Assembly (NCBI GenBank): GCA_001871755.1
Contig: MNXL01000284.1
Span: 7,222-18,157, forward strand
Source of the DNA: Anaerolineae bacterium CG2_30_64_16
GTDB taxonomy: Bacteria > Chloroflexota > Anaerolineae > CG2-30-64-16
Length of the DNA: 10,936 nt
Direction: 5' to 3'
Made by a program: the position numbers and the translations under genes. Positions within the stretch are counted from its first letter, which is position 1, and every line of letters begins with the position of its first letter. Under the pieces are notes generated by a model. That model saw nothing but the letters and a program-made list of their open reading frames with translations, did not search any database and was not told the origin of the DNA. This document shows, piece by piece, positions 1 through 6,618 of the stretch.

Positions 1-23
1 GACCGAGCCACCGTGGCTCGGTC
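1..23. repeat. perfect 11-bp inverted repeat (hairpin)
   Basis: The first 11 bases are the exact reverse complement of bases 13-23, with one base between them. This would form a very stable GC-rich hairpin. No T-run follows on the plus strand, and the minus side is cut by the window edge, so a terminator cannot be shown. It could be the end of a repeat that begins outside the window. Confidence 0.6.
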
Positions 24-72
24 AGGAGACCGGCCACAGCCACCCCGGATTATTGAGAGGATACTCACCTTC

Positions 73-98
73 TTGGTTCCGGCTTGTCCCGGTTAGGA
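73..98. repeat. partial copy of the CCTAACC...GGTTAGG element (3' part only)
   Basis: This stretch matches the last ~26 bases of the 82-bp element at 117-198 with several substitutions. It keeps TTGGTT, GGCTTGTCC and the terminal GGTTAGGA. No matching 5' half (CCTAACC) is seen upstream. It is probably an older or truncated copy lying in tandem with the full one. Confidence 0.55.
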
Positions 99-116
99 TC
101 GCCCAGAAAGTAAGGG

Positions 117-198
117 CCTAACCAGTCAAATCCTTGCACGATAGACAAGAATTCTCTGATGGCATTTGTCTGGTTGGCTCTGGCTTGTCCAGGTTAGG
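117..198. repeat. 82-bp CCTAACC...GGTTAGG element, copy A
   Basis: The element starts CCTAACC and ends GGTTAGG, a 7-bp terminal inverted repeat. An inner stem AGACAA/TTGTCT and a small CTGG/CCAG hairpin lie within it. A copy of the same length lies at 2799-2880 and differs at only a few positions. Including one base before it, the left end reads GCCTAAC (fits the integron attC inverse core RYYYAAC) and the right end GTTAGGA (six of seven of the core GTTRRRY). It could be a MITE-like repeat or an attC-like site; no recombinase gene is in view. Confidence 0.7.
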
Positions 199-400
199 AA
201 TTATTTTAAGACGCTCACCAAGCCGCGCGATGGGTGTCGTGGACGATGGCAGGGGCGTCGTAAGTGCCGGCATTGTATCATACGCTGGTTTGGTTGAAAA
301 GAATCGCCCTGCGATTTGACGTAACACGGGCCAGCGCACTACTGCCGCACGGGTGCTGCGGTCTGCGCGGCGTCGATGGGCAGACCGTGACCATCCGTCT
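199..400. other. gene-free leader upstream of the nuoA promoter
   Basis: I see no credible gene here: the open frames are short, lack ribosome binding sites and resemble nothing I know. The stretch contains the hairpin at 359-387 and otherwise nothing I can interpret. Together with the repeats at 1-198 it separates nuoA from whatever precedes the window. Confidence 0.5.
359..387. promoter_or_regulatory. 8-bp stem just upstream of the nuoA promoter
   Basis: CGGTCTGC (359-366) pairs exactly with GCAGACCG (380-387) across a 13-base loop, ending 13 bases before the -35 box at 401. It could be an operator for a dimeric regulator, or the stem of an upstream terminator, although no clean T-run follows. 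The role is inferred only from position. Confidence 0.35.
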
Positions 401-429
401 TTGCATTACATTTCCGTTTGTGCTACAAT
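401..429 (+). promoter_or_regulatory. sigma70-type promoter for the nuoA operon
   Basis: The -35 box TTGCAT (401-406) and the -10 box TACAAT (424-429) are separated by exactly 17 bases. Transcription should start near 436, giving a leader of about 60 bases before the nuoA start codon. This is the best plus-strand promoter in the window and suggests that the membrane-arm nuo genes form their own transcription unit. Confidence 0.65.
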
Positions 430-495
430 CCACACCCGAATGGCTGGCGGTCAAATCTGATGCCCGCAGATGTGCAGCTCCAAGGAGGGTAAGCT

Positions 496-852
496 GTGCC
501 TTCACAATACGCGTTTATCGGTGTCTTCGCTATCGTTGCCTTCGCGCTCCCTGTCATTGGCCTGCTCCTGGCCAGGTTGCTCCGCCCCAAGAAACCCAAT
601 CCCATCAAAAACGCCACCTACGAATGTGGCGTGGAAACGATTGGCGATACCTGGGTGCAGTTCAAAGCCCAGTACTTCCTCTACGCCTTGATTTTCGTGG
701 TGTTCGACGTGGAAGCGGTGTTTATCTTTCCCTGGGCCGTCGCCTATGACCGATTGAGGCTTTATGCTCTCGTGGAAATGGTCCTCTTCGTGGCGATCCT
801 GGTCGGGGGTTTGCTGTATGCCTGGCGCAAAGGCGCGCTGGAGTGGCAGTGA
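496..852 (+). CDS. nuoA: NADH-quinone oxidoreductase subunit A
   Basis: NuoA is a small membrane subunit of complex I at the junction of the membrane and peripheral arms, next to the quinone-chamber subunit NuoH. The product is 118 aa, the usual size, with three membrane segments (about residues 5-28, 62-85 and 90-110). The diagnostic Y-E-C-G motif lies at residues 42-45 in the first loop, and F-D-V-E at 70-73 carries the conserved acidic residues of the second helix. The start is GTG at 496, because AAGGAGGG at 482-489 lies six bases upstream and the N-terminus then fits the family. It is the first gene of the operon, behind the promoter at 401-429. In most bacteria nuoB, C and D follow; here nuoH follows after 79 bases. 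The identification is secure. Confidence 0.96.
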   Translation: MPSQYAFIGVFAIVAFALPVIGLLLARLLRPKKPNPIKNATYECGVETIGDTWVQFKAQYFLYALIFVVFDVEAVFIFPWAVAYDRLRLYALVEMVLFVAILVGGLLYAWRKGALEWQ

Positions 853-854
853 GA

Positions 855-914
855 CGTAAACCGTAATGCGTAAAACGTAAGTTGGGTTGCAGCCTTACGT
901 TTTGTGTTTTACGG
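855..914. repeat. inverted heptamer repeats (CGTAAAN family) between nuoA and nuoH
   Basis: The left arm is four heptamers of the form CGTAAAN in a row. After a 14-base spacer the right arm carries their reverse complement as TTACGTT-type heptamers, so the RNA can fold into a long imperfect hairpin. The same family occupies the nuoJ-nuoK gap. Such short tandemly repeated elements are known from filamentous cyanobacteria and some Chloroflexota. Confidence 0.75.
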
Positions 915-931
915 CATTATGGAGATTCCTG

Positions 932-2095
932 ATGGATTACGTTCGCGATTTCTTCATCAACCTGGCCCACTCCTGGACCACCTGGATCAGCGGTGGGCTA
1001 CCCCCGTGGGCCGTGACCGTGGTCAACTACCTGGTCGTGGGCATCATCCTGGTCCTGATGCCGGTGATCGCGACCCTCACGCTCACCTGGATGGAACGCA
1101 AGGTGATCGGCCGCATCCAAAACCGCCTCGGCCCAAACCGGGTCGGCCCCTTTGGCATTTTCCAGGCCATTGCGGACGCGGTCAAGATGTTGATCAAGGA
1201 AGACATCATCCCCGATAACGCTGATCGGTCGGTGTTCAATCTGGCCCCGGTGCTGATCGCGGCTGGGGCGGCCTTGCTCTGGGCGGTGATCCCGTTTGGG
1301 CGGGGGATGATCGGCCAGGACCTCAACATCGGCGCGCTCTACCTCATCGCCATCGGCTCCATCAGCACGGTGGCGGTTCTGATGGCCGGGTGGTCCTCTA
1401 ACAACAAGTTTGCGCTGGTCGGCGCGTTCCGCGGCGTGGCGCAACTCCTCAGCTATGAAGTGCCGATGGTGCTCTCGATCGCCGCGGTGGTGCTGCTGGT
1501 CGGCTCGATGAAGATGGGGCAGATCGTCGAATCGCAGGCCGTGCCGTTCTTGCTGGTGTTGCCCGCCACCGCCATCGTCTATCTGCTCAGCGCCATCGCC
1601 GAGACCGGCCGTTCTCCGTTCGATTTGCTGGAGGCGGAATCGGAGATCGTGGCCGGCTATTTCACCGAATACAGTGGCCTGAAGTTCGGCTGGTTCTACA
1701 TCGCCGAATACGGCAACCTCCTGGCGATCTCGGCCATCACGACCACGCTGTTTCTGGGTGGCTGGCGCGGCCCGGGCGTCTCCGTGGCGCCGGCCCTCGG
1801 CCCGCTCTATTTCGGCGTCAAGACGATCATCGTGGTGTTTGTGATCATGTGGATCCGCGGCACGTGGCCCCGGTTCCGCATCGACCAGATGATGGCGCTG
1901 GCGTGGAAGGTGCTGGTGCCCGCGTCGCTGGCGAACCTGCTGTGGATCGCGGTGATGTTGAAGCTGCCCGTGCCGACGGGAGTGCAGTGGGCGCTGATGC
2001 TCGCCGGTAACATCGGCGTTTTGGCAGTCACGTTGAGCCTGCTGGGGCAGGCGGCGAAACGGCACGCGGAGCGACGGGGGTTGGTGGGGGCGTAG
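932..2095 (+). CDS. nuoH: NADH-quinone oxidoreductase subunit H
   Basis: NuoH forms the membrane side of the quinone chamber and couples quinone reduction to proton pumping. The product is 387 aa with about eight or nine membrane helices. Signature motifs are the E-R-K-V-I-G-R-I-Q run near residues 55-63, followed by G-P-N-R-V-G-P, and the cytoplasmic loop A-E-T-G-R-S-P-F-D near residues 223-231 followed by the acidic E-A-E-S-E-I. The ATG at 932 is chosen over the in-frame ATG at 887: GGAG at 921-924 is well placed, and the earlier start would translate the heptamer repeat. The next gene is a DUF433 antitoxin, where many operons carry nuoI. Confidence 0.96.
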   Translation: MDYVRDFFINLAHSWTTWISGGLPPWAVTVVNYLVVGIILVLMPVIATLTLTWMERKVIGRIQNRLGPNRVGPFGIFQAIADAVKMLIKEDIIPDNADRSVFNLAPVLIAAGAALLWAVIPFGRGMIGQDLNIGALYLIAIGSISTVAVLMAGWSSNNKFALVGAFRGVAQLLSYEVPMVLSIAAVVLLVGSMKMGQIVESQAVPFLLVLPATAIVYLLSAIAETGRSPFDLLEAESEIVAGYFTEYSGLKFGWFYIAEYGNLLAISAITTTLFLGGWRGPGVSVAPALGPLYFGVKTIIVVFVIMWIRGTWPRFRIDQMMALAWKVLVPASLANLLWIAVMLKLPVPTGVQWALMLAGNIGVLAVTLSLLGQAAKRHAERRGLVGA

Positions 2096-2120
2096 GTCTC
2101 AGGTATTCTGTTGCACATGG

Positions 2121-2149
2121 TTGTGTTCCCCCGTTCGGTGCGAGATATT
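2121..2149 (+). promoter_or_regulatory. possible weak promoter for the DUF433/DUF5615 pair
   Basis: TTGTGT (2121-2126) and GATATT (2144-2149) are 17 bases apart, 50 bases before the DUF433 start codon. Each box matches the consensus in only three or four of six positions. TA pairs often have their own promoter, but read-through from nuoH is equally possible. Confidence 0.28.
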
Positions 2150-2198
2150 TTTGATTGAATGACAGATAACCGCTCTCGGACTGTAGGAGGCAGAAACG

Positions 2199-2435
2199 AT
2201 GCGCAGGCAACTGATCGTATCCAACTCGAAAGTGATGATGGGCAAACCGGTCATCGTCGGCACACGCATCACTGTCGAACTGATCCTGGAGAAGCTTGCC
2301 GCCGGTGAAACGGCTGAACAGATCCTCGATGCTCATCCCCGCTTGACTCGTGAGGCGATTCAAGCGGCGCTGGCATTTGCGCGCGAGGCTCTGCGGGCCG
2401 ATGTGGTTTATCCGTTGGCTGAGGCTGTGGCATGA
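2199..2435 (+). CDS. DUF433 family antitoxin-like protein
   Basis: The product is 78 aa. DUF433 proteins are small helix-rich proteins, probably winged-helix DNA binders, that occur as antitoxin partners of PIN-like toxins. Seen here: the family hallmark M-G-K-P-V-I-V-G-T-R-I at about residues 15-25, then L-I-L-E-K-L-A-A-G near 30-38, and a C-terminal helix with E-A-I-Q-A-A-L-A-F-A. The start is fixed by AGGAGG at 2185-2190, eight bases upstream. The stop overlaps the start of the DUF5615 gene as ATGA, so the two are translationally coupled. By analogy with other TA pairs it probably represses its own transcription. The pair sits between nuoH and nuoJ in the same direction. The family call is firm; the antitoxin role is inferred from the partner. 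Confidence 0.9.
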   Translation: MRRQLIVSNSKVMMGKPVIVGTRITVELILEKLAAGETAEQILDAHPRLTREAIQAALAFAREALRADVVYPLAEAVA

Positions 2436-2788
2436 ACTTCGTGGCTGACGAGAGCGTTGACCGCCAGATCGTTGACCGTCTGCGGCGCGAAGGCTATCGT
2501 GTATGGTACGTTACTGAGATGGAGCCTGGGATCACCGACGACGCGGTGTTAGACGCTGCAAACCACGAGACGGCGCTATTGCTGACAGCGGATAAGGACT
2601 TTGGTGAGATAGTATTTCGCCAAAGTCGTCTAGCGGGCGGCATCGTCCTCATCAGGCTAGCAGGGTTATCGTCCACTCGAAAAGCCAACCTGGTCGCCAT
2701 TGCGATCAACCAACACATCGCGGAGTTGCCGCACGCCTTTGCCGTAATCGAGCCGGGATCATTTCGCATCCGCCGGCTGGGCAAGTGA
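2432..2788 (+). CDS. DUF5615 family PIN-like toxin
   Basis: The product is 118 aa, typical for DUF5615, a PIN-like nuclease family paired with DUF433. The N-terminal beta strand ends in the acidic pair D6-E7 (motif F-V-A-D-E-S). D36-D37 follow in the I-T-D-D-A motif, and T-A-D-K-D-F-G at 52-58 supplies D54 and D56; these acidic residues would bind the catalytic metal in a PIN fold. The family is thought to act as an RNase toxin neutralised by its partner, but no target can be read from sequence. The start overlaps the DUF433 stop (ATGA). The 82-bp CCTAACC...GGTTAGG element follows the stop after ten bases. The gene looks intact, with all expected acidic residues. Confidence 0.9.
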   Translation: MNFVADESVDRQIVDRLRREGYRVWYVTEMEPGITDDAVLDAANHETALLLTADKDFGEIVFRQSRLAGGIVLIRLAGLSSTRKANLVAIAINQHIAELPHAFAVIEPGSFRIRRLGK

Positions 2789-2798
2789 CTCATCAGGG

Positions 2799-2880
2799 CC
2801 TAACCAGTTAAATCCTTGCACGACAGACAAGAATCTACTGATGGCATTTGCCTGGTTGGCTCTGGCTTGTCCAGGTTAGG
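2799..2880. repeat. 82-bp CCTAACC...GGTTAGG element, copy B
   Basis: This copy has the same length as copy A at 117-198, the same terminal inverted repeat (CCTAACC/GGTTAGG) and about five base differences. It directly follows the DUF5615 stop and ends 15 bases before the nuoJ start, so it fills the gap. The extended ends again read GCCTAAC and GTTAGGA, close to attC core sites. With copy A it makes a direct repeat enclosing nuoA, nuoH and the TA pair. Confidence 0.7.
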
Positions 2881-2895
2881 AACAGGAAAACCGAT

Positions 2896-3384
2896 ATGCA
2901 ACCAGTCATCTTTGCTCTTCTTGCCCTGATCACCCTTGGCGCGGCGGCCATGGTGGTCACTACCCGCAACCTGCTGCGCGCCGCGCTGTGGCTGATCCTG
3001 GCCTTTTTTGGCATCGCGGGCATCTTCATCCTGCTGAATGCCGAGTTCCTGGCTGTGGCGCAAATCCTGATCTACGTCGGTGCGATCGCCACGCTGGTCA
3101 TCTTCGCCATCATGCTGACGCGCAACATGATGGATCCCAGCCAGCCGCGCTTCAACGAGCAGTGGGGCGTGGTCGGTGGGTTCGCGGCGCTGCTGTTTGT
3201 CGTGCTGGCCGCCATCGTCACCCGCGTGACCTGGCCGGTCGCCGCGGGCGACGTGCCAGCGGACACCATCCAACGCCTGGGCAGCGATTTCGTCGGCCCG
3301 TACGTCGTGCCGTTTGAAGTCGCGTCGGTGCTGTTGGTGGTCGCGATGGTGGGGGCAATCATCATCGCGCGCGAACGGGAATGA
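2896..3384 (+). CDS. nuoJ: NADH-quinone oxidoreductase subunit J
   Basis: NuoJ is a membrane subunit of complex I between NuoH and the antiporter-like subunits. It contributes the helix that changes shape during turnover. The product is 162 aa with five predicted membrane helices: about residues 2-18, 28-50, 55-76, 90-112 and 138-158. The family pattern N-L-L-R-A-A-L-W-L-I-L follows the first helix, and V-G-A-I-A-T-L-V-I-F lies in the third. The start at 2896 has CAGGA at 2883-2887 upstream; an earlier in-frame ATG at 2848 lies inside the 82-bp repeat and would add unrelated residues. The repeat ends just upstream, so the ribosome binding site lies at the repeat border. Confidence 0.95.
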   Translation: MQPVIFALLALITLGAAAMVVTTRNLLRAALWLILAFFGIAGIFILLNAEFLAVAQILIYVGAIATLVIFAIMLTRNMMDPSQPRFNEQWGVVGGFAALLFVVLAAIVTRVTWPVAAGDVPADTIQRLGSDFVGPYVVPFEVASVLLVVAMVGAIIIARERE

Positions 3385-3461
3385 GAGCAAAACGTGAAAC
3401 GTAAAACGTAGGAGACGATGTAGAAGCAGTTTGCGCTTTACGTTTTTCGTTTTACGCTCTC
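3383..3461. repeat. inverted heptamer repeats (AAACGTA family) between nuoJ and nuoK
   Basis: The left arm runs from GAGAGC, which overlaps the nuoJ stop, through AAACGTG and AAACGTA heptamers. The right arm carries their complements and closes with GCTCTC at 3456-3461. The RNA would fold into a long imperfect hairpin in the intergenic region. It belongs to the same sequence family as 855-914. Confidence 0.75.
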
Positions 3462-3485
3462 GTTTCAACTGTAGGAGTACACAAC

Positions 3486-3794
3486 ATGGTTCCACTGACC
3501 TGGTATTTAGTCCTCGCCGCTGGTCTCTTCTGCATTGGCGTGTTCGGCGCGCTGGCGCGCAAGAACGCGGTCGGCGTGCTGATGGGCGTCGAGCTGATGC
3601 TGAACGCGGTCAACATCAACCTGGTCGCCTTCTGGCGGCATACCGCGGTGGGCGAGATGACCGGCCAACTGTTCGCCATCTTCGTGATCACCGTCGCCGC
3701 GGCCGAAGCCGCGGTGGGCCTGGCTTTGTTCATCGCGATCTACCGCCAGCGCCGCACGGTGAATGTCGAAGAGATCGACACGATGAAGGGGTAG
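3486..3794 (+). CDS. nuoK: NADH-quinone oxidoreductase subunit K
   Basis: NuoK is a three-helix membrane subunit of complex I homologous to the MrpC antiporter subunit, and it forms part of the proton path. The product is 102 aa, exactly the family norm. Two conserved membrane glutamates are visible: one in G-V-E-L-M-L-N-A-V-N (E36) and one in A-A-A-E-A-A-V-G (E73). The start is supported by TAGGAG at 3472-3477. It follows nuoJ after a 101-base repeat-filled gap and is followed by a 133-base gap full of heptamers before nuoL. The identification is secure. Confidence 0.96.
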   Translation: MVPLTWYLVLAAGLFCIGVFGALARKNAVGVLMGVELMLNAVNINLVAFWRHTAVGEMTGQLFAIFVITVAAAEAAVGLALFIAIYRQRRTVNVEEIDTMKG

Positions 3795-3902
3795 CAAACC
3801 GCAAACCGCAGATCGCAGATCGCAGAAGATGGTTGCCATTTGCCATTTGCTATTTGCCATTTGCTATTTGCCATTAGCCATTAGCCATTAGCCATTTGCT
3901 AT
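3794..3902. repeat. two heptamer tandem arrays between nuoK and nuoL
   Basis: Five heptamers of the GCAAACC/GCAGATC type (3794-3828) begin at the last base of the nuoK stop. After four bases, ten heptamers of the TTGCCAT/TTGCTAT/TAGCCAT type follow (3833-3902). The arrays keep a strict 7-base register. No promoter or gene is visible in the gap. Confidence 0.85.
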
Positions 3903-3927
3903 TTACCGACTGCTTCGGGAGTCTTCC

Positions 3928-6207
3928 ATGCAAGGAATCTTCAAGCTTACCGCCCTCCTGCCTTTTCTGCCGTTCCTGGCCTTTGCCTTGATTGTGCTGT
4001 GGGCCAATCGGGACAAAAAGCTCAGCGCGGGCCTGGCCATCGGCGGCGTCGGCCTGTCCTGGGTTCTCGGATGGGCGATCGCGTTCACCACGTTCGGGAT
4101 CGAGGGTTTCGGCGAGCATCCCTTCCGCATGTTCCGGGATTGGCTGCCCACGGGGCGCACCTGGCAGGCGTTCGGTTTTGCGGTGGATCCGCTGGCCGCG
4201 GCCATGCTGATCATGGTGCCGTTCGTCTGCTTCCTGATCTTCGTCTACTCGGTGGGCTACATGGGGGTGGGCAAGCCGGAGAGCGAACACGACGAGCGGG
4301 GGGCGCCGGCCGAACCGGGCCACGTGGACCGGCTGGCCAGCCGCTTCTTCGCCTACATCGCGCTCTTCGCCACCGGCATGATCGGTCTGGTGCTGGCCGA
4401 CAACCTGATCATGCTGCTGATCTTCTGGGAGATCATGGGGCTCTGCTCTTATCTGCTGATCGGTTTCTGGTTCGCCCGCAAATATGACGATCCCAAGCAG
4501 ATCACCCCGAAAGAGGCCGGGCTGAAGGCGTTCCTGACCACCCGCATCGGTGACACGGTGATGCTGGCCGGCATCTTCTTGCTCTACGTCCAGACCAAAT
4601 CCCTCAGCTTCGCCGACATCTTCCGGCCCGAGATGCTGGAGCACCTGGCGACTACCACGGTCAACGTGCCCCTGATCGGGGTCACCCCCTGGGCGACCGT
4701 GATCGGCATCCTGATCTTCTTCGGCGCCATCGGCAAGAGCGCTCAGTTCCCGCTCCACGTCTGGCTGCCCGACGCCATGGAAGGCCCGACCCCGGTCTCC
4801 GCGTTGATCCACGCGGCGACCATGGTCTCGGCGGGCGTCTACCTGGCGATTCGCACCTTCCCGCTGATGCAGGCCGTGCCGCACGGTCCGGCGCTGCAGT
4901 TCATGGCGTTCATCGGCGCGTTCACCGCGCTCTTCGCCGCCACCATCGCGGTGGCCCAGAACGACATCAAGCGGGTACTGGCGTATTCGACCATCTCCCA
5001 GCTCGGCTACATGTTTGCCGCGCTGGGCATCGGCGCCTATGTGGCCGCCACCTTCCACCTGCTCACCCATTCGTTCTTCAAAGCGCTGCTGTTTCTTGGT
5101 TCCGGCAGCGTGATCCACGGCATGGAGCACGGGCACCACCATTTCGAATTGCCGATTGCGGATTGCGGATTGGCAGATCCACACTCGACAGCTCACAATC
5201 CGAAATCCGAAATCCGAAATCCGAAATCGTTCGATGCCAACGACATGCGTAACATGGGCGGCCTCTTCCGCCGGATGCCCCGCACGGCCTGGACCTTCAT
5301 CATCGGCGGCCTGGCGCTGAGTGGCTTTCCGATCATCACCGCGGGCTTCTGGAGCAAGGACGAAATCCTGTCCGACGCGTTCAACGGCCACACGGTCGTC
5401 TTCGTCACCCTGGCGCTGGCCGCGTTGCTGACCGCCTTCTACACCGCGCGCCAGATCGTGATGACCTTTTTCGGCAAGCCACGCACCGCGGCCGCCGAGC
5501 ACGCCAGCGAGCACGACAGTATCTTCGCCTGGATGACGGTCCCGTTGATGGCGCTGGCAGTTTTCGCCGTGGCGGGCGGCTGGGTCGGCATCCCACGGGA
5601 GTTCCCGGTGCTGGGCGCGCTGTCCACCAACCCGTTCCATCACTTCATCGGCGGGCTGGCCGAGGCGTTGGAGATCCACGTCGAGGAACTGCCGTTCGAC
5701 AGCGTGCCGCTGCTGACGTCGCTGGTAGTGGCATTGGGCGGCCTGTTCCTGGGTTGGCTGGTCTATCGGAAAGCGCGGCCTGCCGGCCACCAAGTGGAAG
5801 AAGGGGAATACATGGCGTCGCCCCAGCAATTCGTTGACCCCCTGGCGCGGCCTCTGGGCGGGCTCTACAAGGTGTTGCAAAACAAGTACTACTTCGACGA
5901 GTTCTATCATGCCGTTTTCATCCGGCCCGTGCAACGGCTGGCGACCTGGCTCTACCGGGTTGACGACCTCTGGGTGATCGATCCGATCGTGGACGGCGTG
6001 GGCAAGCTCTGGCGCGGGATTTCCGAGGCCGGCCGATGGCTCGACACCCACATCGTGGACGGCGCGGTGAACGGCATCGCCGCGGTGATCGGCTGGTGCG
6101 GCGGCTTCGTCCGGGTAATCCAGACCGGCAAGGCGCAGAACTACCTGCTGGTGGGGCTGGTGACCGTGTCGGTGTTGTTGGGGGCGTTTTTGTTGCTGCC
6201 GAAGTGA
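3928..6207 (+). CDS. nuoL: NADH-quinone oxidoreductase subunit L, with in-frame repeat insertion
   Basis: NuoL is the distal antiporter-like proton-pumping subunit of complex I, with a long lateral helix running along the membrane arm. The product is 759 aa, longer than the ~613 aa of E. coli. Key residues seen: the helix-5 glutamate in I-F-W-E-I-M-G (E168), the lysine of G-K-S-A-Q-F-P-L-H (K270), the P-D-A-M-E-G-P-T-P-V-S-A-L-I-H run, and W-S-K-D-E-I-L after the discontinuous helix. The C-terminal part contains N-K-Y-Y-F-D-E-F-Y and a final membrane helix ending L-L-L-P-K. Residues about 407-434 are encoded by a heptamer repeat array and lie in a loop before M-G-G-L. The start has CGGGAG at 3915-3920. 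A second copy of the last ~30 codons lies at 7476-7565. Confidence 0.96.
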   Translation: MQGIFKLTALLPFLPFLAFALIVLWANRDKKLSAGLAIGGVGLSWVLGWAIAFTTFGIEGFGEHPFRMFRDWLPTGRTWQAFGFAVDPLAAAMLIMVPFVCFLIFVYSVGYMGVGKPESEHDERGAPAEPGHVDRLASRFFAYIALFATGMIGLVLADNLIMLLIFWEIMGLCSYLLIGFWFARKYDDPKQITPKEAGLKAFLTTRIGDTVMLAGIFLLYVQTKSLSFADIFRPEMLEHLATTTVNVPLIGVTPWATVIGILIFFGAIGKSAQFPLHVWLPDAMEGPTPVSALIHAATMVSAGVYLAIRTFPLMQAVPHGPALQFMAFIGAFTALFAATIAVAQNDIKRVLAYSTISQLGYMFAALGIGAYVAATFHLLTHSFFKALLFLGSGSVIHGMEHGHHHFELPIADCGLADPHSTAHNPKSEIRNPKSFDANDMRNMGGLFRRMPRTAWTFIIGGLALSGFPIITAGFWSKDEILSDAFNGHTVVFVTLALAALLTAFYTARQIVMTFFGKPRTAAAEHASEHDSIFAWMTVPLMALAVFAVAGGWVGIPREFPVLGALSTNPFHHFIGGLAEALEIHVEELPFDSVPLLTSLVVALGGLFLGWLVYRKARPAGHQVEEGEYMASPQQFVDPLARPLGGLYKVLQNKYYFDEFYHAVFIRPVQRLATWLYRVDDLWVIDPIVDGVGKLWRGISEAGRWLDTHIVDGAVNGIAAVIGWCGGFVRVIQTGKAQNYLLVGLVTVSVLLGAFLLLPK
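5147..5228. repeat. heptamer repeat array inside the nuoL reading frame
   Basis: The left arm is AATTGCC, GATTGCG, GATTGCG, GATTGGC. After a short spacer the right arm is CAATCCG and AAATCCG repeats (CCGAAAT four times). The arms are complementary, as in the intergenic arrays. The frame stays open and adds roughly 28 residues, from about 407 to 434. Related NuoL proteins pass directly from the helix end (G-S-V-I...) to M-G-G-L at this place. Confidence 0.85.
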
Positions 6208-6210
6208 GGG

Positions 6211-6290
6211 GGTAGATTGGTAGATTGGTAGATTGGTAAATTGGTAGATTGGTAAATTGGTAGATTGGTAGATTGGTAAATTGGTAGATT
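6211..6290. repeat. octamer tandem array (GGTAGATT/GGTAAATT), ten units
   Basis: Ten perfect octamers, seven GGTAGATT and three GGTAAATT, start four bases after the nuoL stop. A degenerate GGTT-rich tail runs to about 6322. Shorter arrays of the same unit occur at 7569-7595 and, in opposite orientation, at 10773-10812. This array marks the left edge of the accessory island. Confidence 0.92.
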
Positions 6291-6329
6291 GGTTGGTTGG
6301 CTGAGGGCTGGTTGGCCGGGGGATGAACG

Positions 6330-6596
6330 ATGACCATGCAACAGATTTCGATTAACATCCCAGAAAGGGTATTGCTGGCCGAGAAGACCGATGCGGTATC
6401 TTTTGCTCGCGAGTTACGCATGTTGGCTGCCGTCAAGCTGGTTGAGTCAGGCCGTCTCTCTTCAGGTCGGGCAGCCGAGCTGGCCGGCTTGTCACGCGTA
6501 GAATTCCTGCTGTCTCTGAAACGTTACAAGGTGTTCCCGTTGGAAGCTGAGCTGCGCGACCTGGAGCGAGCGCATGTCGGAAGCAATCGTGAGTAG
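6330..6596 (+). CDS. UPF0175 family antitoxin-like protein, copy 1
   Basis: The product is 88 aa. UPF0175 proteins are small, probably DNA-binding antitoxins that usually pair with DUF3368 PIN-like toxins. The family core is visible: a helix L-R-M-L-A-A-V-K-L, then S-G-R-A-A-E-L-A-G near residues 45-53 (a helix-turn-helix-like stretch), then S-R-V-E-F-L-L-S-L. The start lies eight bases after a G-run (CCGGGGG). It is a near-duplicate of the gene at 7785-8048, with about a dozen residue differences, mostly at the C-terminus. Unlike that copy, no DUF3368 gene follows; only a 15-codon toxin stub remains, and a different two-gene module comes next. It may be an orphan antitoxin. Confidence 0.85.
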   Translation: MTMQQISINIPERVLLAEKTDAVSFARELRMLAAVKLVESGRLSSGRAAELAGLSRVEFLLSLKRYKVFPLEAELRDLERAHVGSNRE

Positions 6597-6618
6597 CCAG
6601 AAAGGGAGGCCGACATGA
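6574..6618 (+). pseudogene. stub of a DUF3368 toxin start
   Basis: Within the end of the UPF0175 gene, an ATG opens a 14-residue frame beginning M-S-E-A-I, in the same relative place and phase as the intact toxin at 8029 (M-P-E-A-I). It ends at a TGA that overlaps the start of the 86-aa gene. The nucleotide match to the second copy fades near 6592. It is best read as the remains of a toxin lost when another module replaced it. Confidence 0.55.

Noticed and set aside
264..749. A 161-codon plus-strand open frame overlapping nuoA
   Set aside because: It crosses the nuoA promoter and overlaps nuoA in another frame, with composition typical of a shadow.
998..2065. A 355-codon open frame on the minus strand opposite nuoH
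   Set aside because: Same shadow effect; the residues are low-complexity (H, R, D, Q rich) and no ribosome binding site is seen.
2800..3495. A 231-codon minus-strand frame opposite nuoJ
   Set aside because: It translates the repeats at both ends and the nuoJ antisense in between; no domain is visible.
3794..3902. CRISPR array in the heptamer or octamer regions
   Set aside because: The units are 7 or 8 bases with no unique spacers; the arrays are simple tandem repeats.
3874..6051. A 725-codon open frame on the minus strand opposite nuoL
   Set aside because: It is a shadow caused by the high GC third positions of nuoL. Its composition is rich in R, D, H, G and Q, it has no recognisable domain, and nuoL is unmistakable on the plus strand.
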